10,762 nt of DNA from Acanthamoeba lenticulata. Lineage: Eukaryota; Discosea; Longamoebia; Acanthamoebidae. Below the pieces are notes generated by a model. It did not search any database. It worked only from the letters and a program-made list of their open reading frames with translations, and had not been told where the DNA came from. Positions 8,269 through 10,762 of this stretch are shown piece by piece (position 1 is the stretch's first letter; the number at the start of each line of letters is the position of its first letter). The DNA is taken from NCBI GenBank assembly GCA_002179805.1, contig NAVB01000565.1:1-10762 (forward strand). The letters run 5' to 3'. The position numbers were made by a program, and so were the translations under genes.

Positions 8269-9199
8269 ATGGTACCTTACAGCAACTCTGTACTACCGTT
8301 TGCTTTTTTGCCTCATGCTTGTCCGGCAGTCCATGCAGGAGAACATCTCGCCCGCGACCATCCGCCGGGTTGCTGGAGAAATGCGAAAGCTGATGGAGAC
8401 TCCCATTGATGGAGTCAAGATTATCCCTAATGAGCAGGACATCACCGACATTCAGGCGATCATCGAAGGACCTGGTACTAGCACTCGCACCACTTAAGTG
8501 TTTGCTTCATCACCAGCACTTACACAAAGCAAATCGGCAGTGGACACACCCTACCAGGGTGGTGCTTTCCGCGTCAAGCTGAAGCTGGGAGCTGAGTTCC
8601 CTGCCGCTCCCCCCAAAGGTTCGCACACACGGCGTGCTGGCGTTGGATGGAGACAACGGTTTGGTACTTAATGATTTATCACAGGGTACTTCCTCACGAA
8701 GATTTTCCACCCGAATGTGGCCAAGAACGGAGAGATCTGCGTCAACACGCTCAAGAGGGACTGGAAAGAGCACCTGGGCATCGGCCACATTCTGCTGGTA
8801 CCCTCCAGCCCGCGTTCTTGCTTTGTTCAACTGCACAGCGCCTGCGTCCTCACCTTTCGTCTTTTTTGCTTGTTCGTGTACCAGACCATCAAGTGTCTGC
8901 TCATTGATCCCAACCCTGAGTCTGCATTGAACGAGGAAGCCGGGAAGCTTCTTCTGGAGGCCTACGACGAGTACGCCAAGCACGCGCGCCTTTGGACTAC
9001 CATCCACGCGCAGAAGGAGGTTGCCAGCTTGAAGACGGCCGCGAAGGACTCGGCGACGTCGTGCTCCTCGTCATCCGCTCCACGAAGCACCGCCGCGCCC
9101 GCGAAGACCGCCACCAAGAAGGCGGCTGCCGGGACGGCCGCACCCACCAAGAAGAAGACGGAAGGCGAGCAAAAGAAGAAGAGCATCAAGCGACTGTAA
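8269..9199 (+). CDS. UBE2S: Ubiquitin-conjugating enzyme E2, UBE2S type
   Basis: Five plus-strand exons: 8269-8271, 8330-8474, 8541-8618, 8685-8797 and 8885-9199 (TAA), 217 residues; human UBE2S has 222. E2 enzymes take ubiquitin from E1 on a cysteine thioester. The UBC fold (about 6-150) shows HPN (84-86), the catalytic Cys94 in [22 protein letters not shown] before it, and [20 protein letters not shown] after it, all close to UBE2S. Human UBE2S extends Lys11-linked chains for the anaphase-promoting complex and docks through a C-terminal Leu-Arg-Arg-Leu tail. Here a Lys/Ala/Thr-rich extension ends in KKKSIKRL, so the tail is partly kept. All four introns are in phase and rebuild the conserved sequence. 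The first exon would code only the ATG; otherwise translation starts at the in-frame ATG at 8333, losing two residues. Regulated perhaps with the divergent J-protein gene. Confidence 0.92.
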
Positions 9200-9823
9200 A
9201 CCCTCACACCCCGCCGCGACGTCTGTACAGCACTAGATGATGATGGAGGAAAGTAAAACGTTCTTCGCCCAATGGCAGTACTTTTCTGGAAGGTCACGCG
9301 GAACGGGGAGTAGCGCCATGGTGGTTGATGATGGCAAATGAAGGAAAAGAGATACCTTCACCTTGCCCCTTAGGGGGAGGAAACACAACGCACAAGACGA
9401 GAGAAGGAAGAACACGAGCCGCAGGCAAGTCGGAAAAGAAGAAGTCTTGTCGGTCGCCGTATACGTACCGCAGGCAAACAAGCGAGCAAGCAAGCATGCA
9501 AGCAATTACCCACCAATTACAAGAAGACGTACAGGCCCCCATCCCCTCCTCCAGCACCACCAGGCGCCTTCCCCTTCCTTTCGTCGCCTTCGTACATCCC
9601 AAAAACGCACACAGTAGTCGCCGCACGAGCCGTCGCCTTGGCTTGTCCACGAGAAGCAAGAGAGGGCCACCCGCCTCCCACGCCATGGTTGTTGTAGCAG
9701 TGGCAGTACCTATGGGCGGGCGTACGTCCCATCCGCGAGGACTTACCTGCGGTACCTGCTGGGCCGGTCGGAAAAAAGCAAAGCGACTATTGTTAATCTC
9801 AAGATTTTGAGGTGTGGTGGCTG
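9200..9823. other. Convergent intergenic region without a convincing gene
   Basis: These 624 bp lie between the stop codons of the UBE2S-like gene (+) and the U1-70K gene (-). Open frames of 161 codons (+, 9325-9810) and 130 codons (-, 9294-9686) exist, but their composition looks like unselected GC-rich sequence and neither matches a family I know. Short GCAA-type repeats occur at about 9484-9506. On the minus strand three donor-like sites lie within 50 bp (at 9755, 9746 and 9709), so the 3' leader of the U1-70K transcript may be spliced. No AATAAA was found on either strand. Confidence 0.5.
9741..9749 (-). promoter_or_regulatory. Perfect U1 snRNA target site downstream of the U1-70K stop codon
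   Basis: On the minus strand these bases read CAG then GTAAGT, fully complementary to the 5' end of canonical U1 snRNA. The site is 75 bases past the TAA of the U1-70K gene. It could be a 5' splice site for an untranslated-region intron, or a U1-binding element controlling polyadenylation. A GTACCG donor-like site, the type used across this window, begins nine bases upstream at 9755. Confidence 0.4.
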
Positions 9824-10696
9824 TTAACTGAGGCGGGGCTGATTGAACCTGTCCCGGTCATGGTCCCTGTCCCTGCCATCCCTGTCGTAGTCGCGGCGGC
9901 TGTCCCTGCTGCGATCCCTGTCGCGGTCGGCGTCGCTGCTCCTACTGCTGCTGTACCGGTCGGCCCTGTCGCGGTCGCTACGGTCTCCTCCAGAGGCGCT
10001 GATGTCCCTGCTGCTGCCGCGGTCGTCCCTCTCGCTCCTATCGCGGTGGCGATCCCGCTCGCTCCTTTCGCGATCGTAGCCACGATCTCCTCCGGAGGAG
10101 CTGACCTCCCTGCTGCGGTCATCCCGTTCGCGGTCGCGGTCGCTGTAGCTATCCTTCCTCGCGTACTCGGTCGGGCGGCGGTGCTCCAACGAGGAGGACG
10201 AGGGCGTATACTGGCTCACAGAGGGCTGAGTCGGCTTGTTCTCGGGCTTCGTGCCTGGAGCGCGAGCAGCACGGGAGCTGCCGAGGCCGCCACCAAAGCG
10301 CCGAGGCCTCCACCCCTTGACCGTGCGGCCTCGTTCCACGTCGACAAGCACGCGGCGGCCATCCACCTTTCTGCCATCGCCGAGCTTGTACGCATCTGCA
10401 CATGGGTGGCGACGGTGAGGACAATAGTTTCAAGCGGGAGGATGAGCTCTCGTTAGGTATTCACTAAGCGTATTTCAAGAGAGCCGTACTTCTCATGTGC
10501 TTCTCCTGCTCGTACTCGATGAAAGCGTAGCCCTTCGGCTTGCCTTCTTTATCCTTGACCACAACTACCTTCTTGACGGGGCCGTAGTCCTCGAATTCCC
10601 TCTTCAAGCGACGCTCGCTCGTGTCGTAAGCCACCCTGGCCACAAAGAGAGTCTTGTAGGCGTCACCAGTTGCTTCTGGGTTCTCGTGTGGATCCC
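9824..10696 (-). CDS. SNRNP70: U1 small nuclear ribonucleoprotein 70 kDa protein (3' two exons)
   Basis: Two minus-strand exons are inside the window, 10696-10490 and 10395-9824 (TAA), coding the last 259 or so residues; the intron before them runs off the window end (TAG acceptor at 10699-10697, Py-rich). U1-70K binds stem-loop I of U1 snRNA and helps define 5' splice sites. The family lead [15 protein letters not shown] is followed by the RRM with RNP2 LFVARV and RNP1 KGYAFIEY, then [18 protein letters not shown] and [10 protein letters not shown], a block typical of U1-70K. The intron at 10489-10396 sits inside the RRM after HMR, and splicing restores [16 protein letters not shown]. The C-terminal third is an Arg/Asp/Ser-rich low-complexity tail, the counterpart of the RS/RD tails of animal and plant U1-70K that contact SR proteins. 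The tail ends FNQPRLS. The N-terminal part that contacts U1-C is not in the window. Confidence 0.93.
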
Positions 10697-10762
10697 CTAC
10701 AACACCCCAAGAAAATAAAATTAGTAACATTATCAATTAGCGAACAAGGGGAAGGGGAACGA
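10697..10762 (-). other. 3' part of a U1-70K intron
   Basis: AT-rich and pyrimidine-rich on the minus strand, ending in GTTGTAG directly before the exon at 10696. Branch-like CTAAT words lie about 20-45 bases upstream of the acceptor. Its donor lies outside the window. Confidence 0.7.

Noticed and set aside
9236..9330. Box C-like ATGATGA words suggesting a box C/D snoRNA
   Set aside because: No CTGA box D at a suitable distance and no terminal stem.
9294..9686. 130-codon open frame on the minus strand with a good ATG context
   Set aside because: No conserved pattern, and codon content looks unselected. More likely 3' untranslated sequence of the U1-70K gene.
9741..9749. ACTTACCTG on the plus strand as the start of a U1 snRNA gene
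   Set aside because: The bases after it do not continue the U1 snRNA sequence, and no stem-loops or Sm site follow. It is better read as a donor-like site on the minus strand.
9325..9810. 161-codon open frame on the plus strand
   Set aside because: Lies between two convergent genes, has patchy composition and no domain, splice or poly(A) support. Could be chance in GC-rich sequence.
9812..10456. 214-codon open frame on the plus strand
   Set aside because: It is antisense to the U1-70K coding exon; the Val/Ala/Pro repeats are the complement of the Arg/Asp-rich codons.
1..10762. Mobile elements, CRISPR, tRNA or rRNA genes
   Set aside because: No transposase or reverse transcriptase frames, terminal repeats, regularly spaced repeats, or tRNA/rRNA-like blocks were seen on either strand.

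Overview
This is a nuclear fragment of an intron-rich unicellular eukaryote. The genes are close together (often 120-330 bp apart). They are split by 26 short introns that I could place (51-98 bp), nearly all GT-AG, and coding regions are GC-rich. Gene content (U1-70K, UBE2S, a DNAJB2-like J protein, a Dbl-type RhoGEF, an NCB5OR-type cytochrome b5 domain) is eukaryotic housekeeping and signalling. An amoebozoan such as Acanthamoeba fits best, but that is inference from gene style; no marker in the window fixes the species. There is no mobile element, CRISPR array, tRNA or rRNA that I can support.

Layout. 40-1024 (+): 3' part of a multi-pass membrane protein with a Pro/Gln/Tyr-rich tail. It converges on 1175-2002 (-), an acidic protein with basic nuclear-type clusters and no recognised family. 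Then four more minus-strand genes follow, each transcribed separately: 2129-2461, a 60-residue protein in three exons; 2686-3265, a stand-alone cytochrome b5 domain of the NCB5OR type; 3384-6523, a RhoGEF of about 799 residues in eleven exons (DH, interrupted PH, charged coiled coil, long disordered tail); and 6851-7938, a J-domain protein with two ubiquitin-interacting motifs, like DNAJB2/HSJ1. Head-to-head with the last lies 8269-9199 (+), a UBE2S-type ubiquitin-conjugating enzyme in five exons, the first of which appears to code only the start codon. Last, converging on it across 624 bp without a convincing gene, is 9824-10696 (-), the 3' part of the U1 snRNP 70 kDa protein gene. The window ends inside one of its introns.

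The genes do not form one pathway. Two links are worth noting. The J protein with ubiquitin-binding motifs and the E2 enzyme share a 330-bp divergent promoter region, and both act in the ubiquitin system. The splicing signals are also unusual: 17 of 26 reconstructed introns start with GTAC and none with GTAAG, yet a perfect nine-base match to the canonical U1 target lies 75 bp downstream of the stop codon of the U1-70K gene. Exon boundaries come from reading phase, splice consensus and, for the recognised families, continuity of conserved protein sequence; none has transcript support here.
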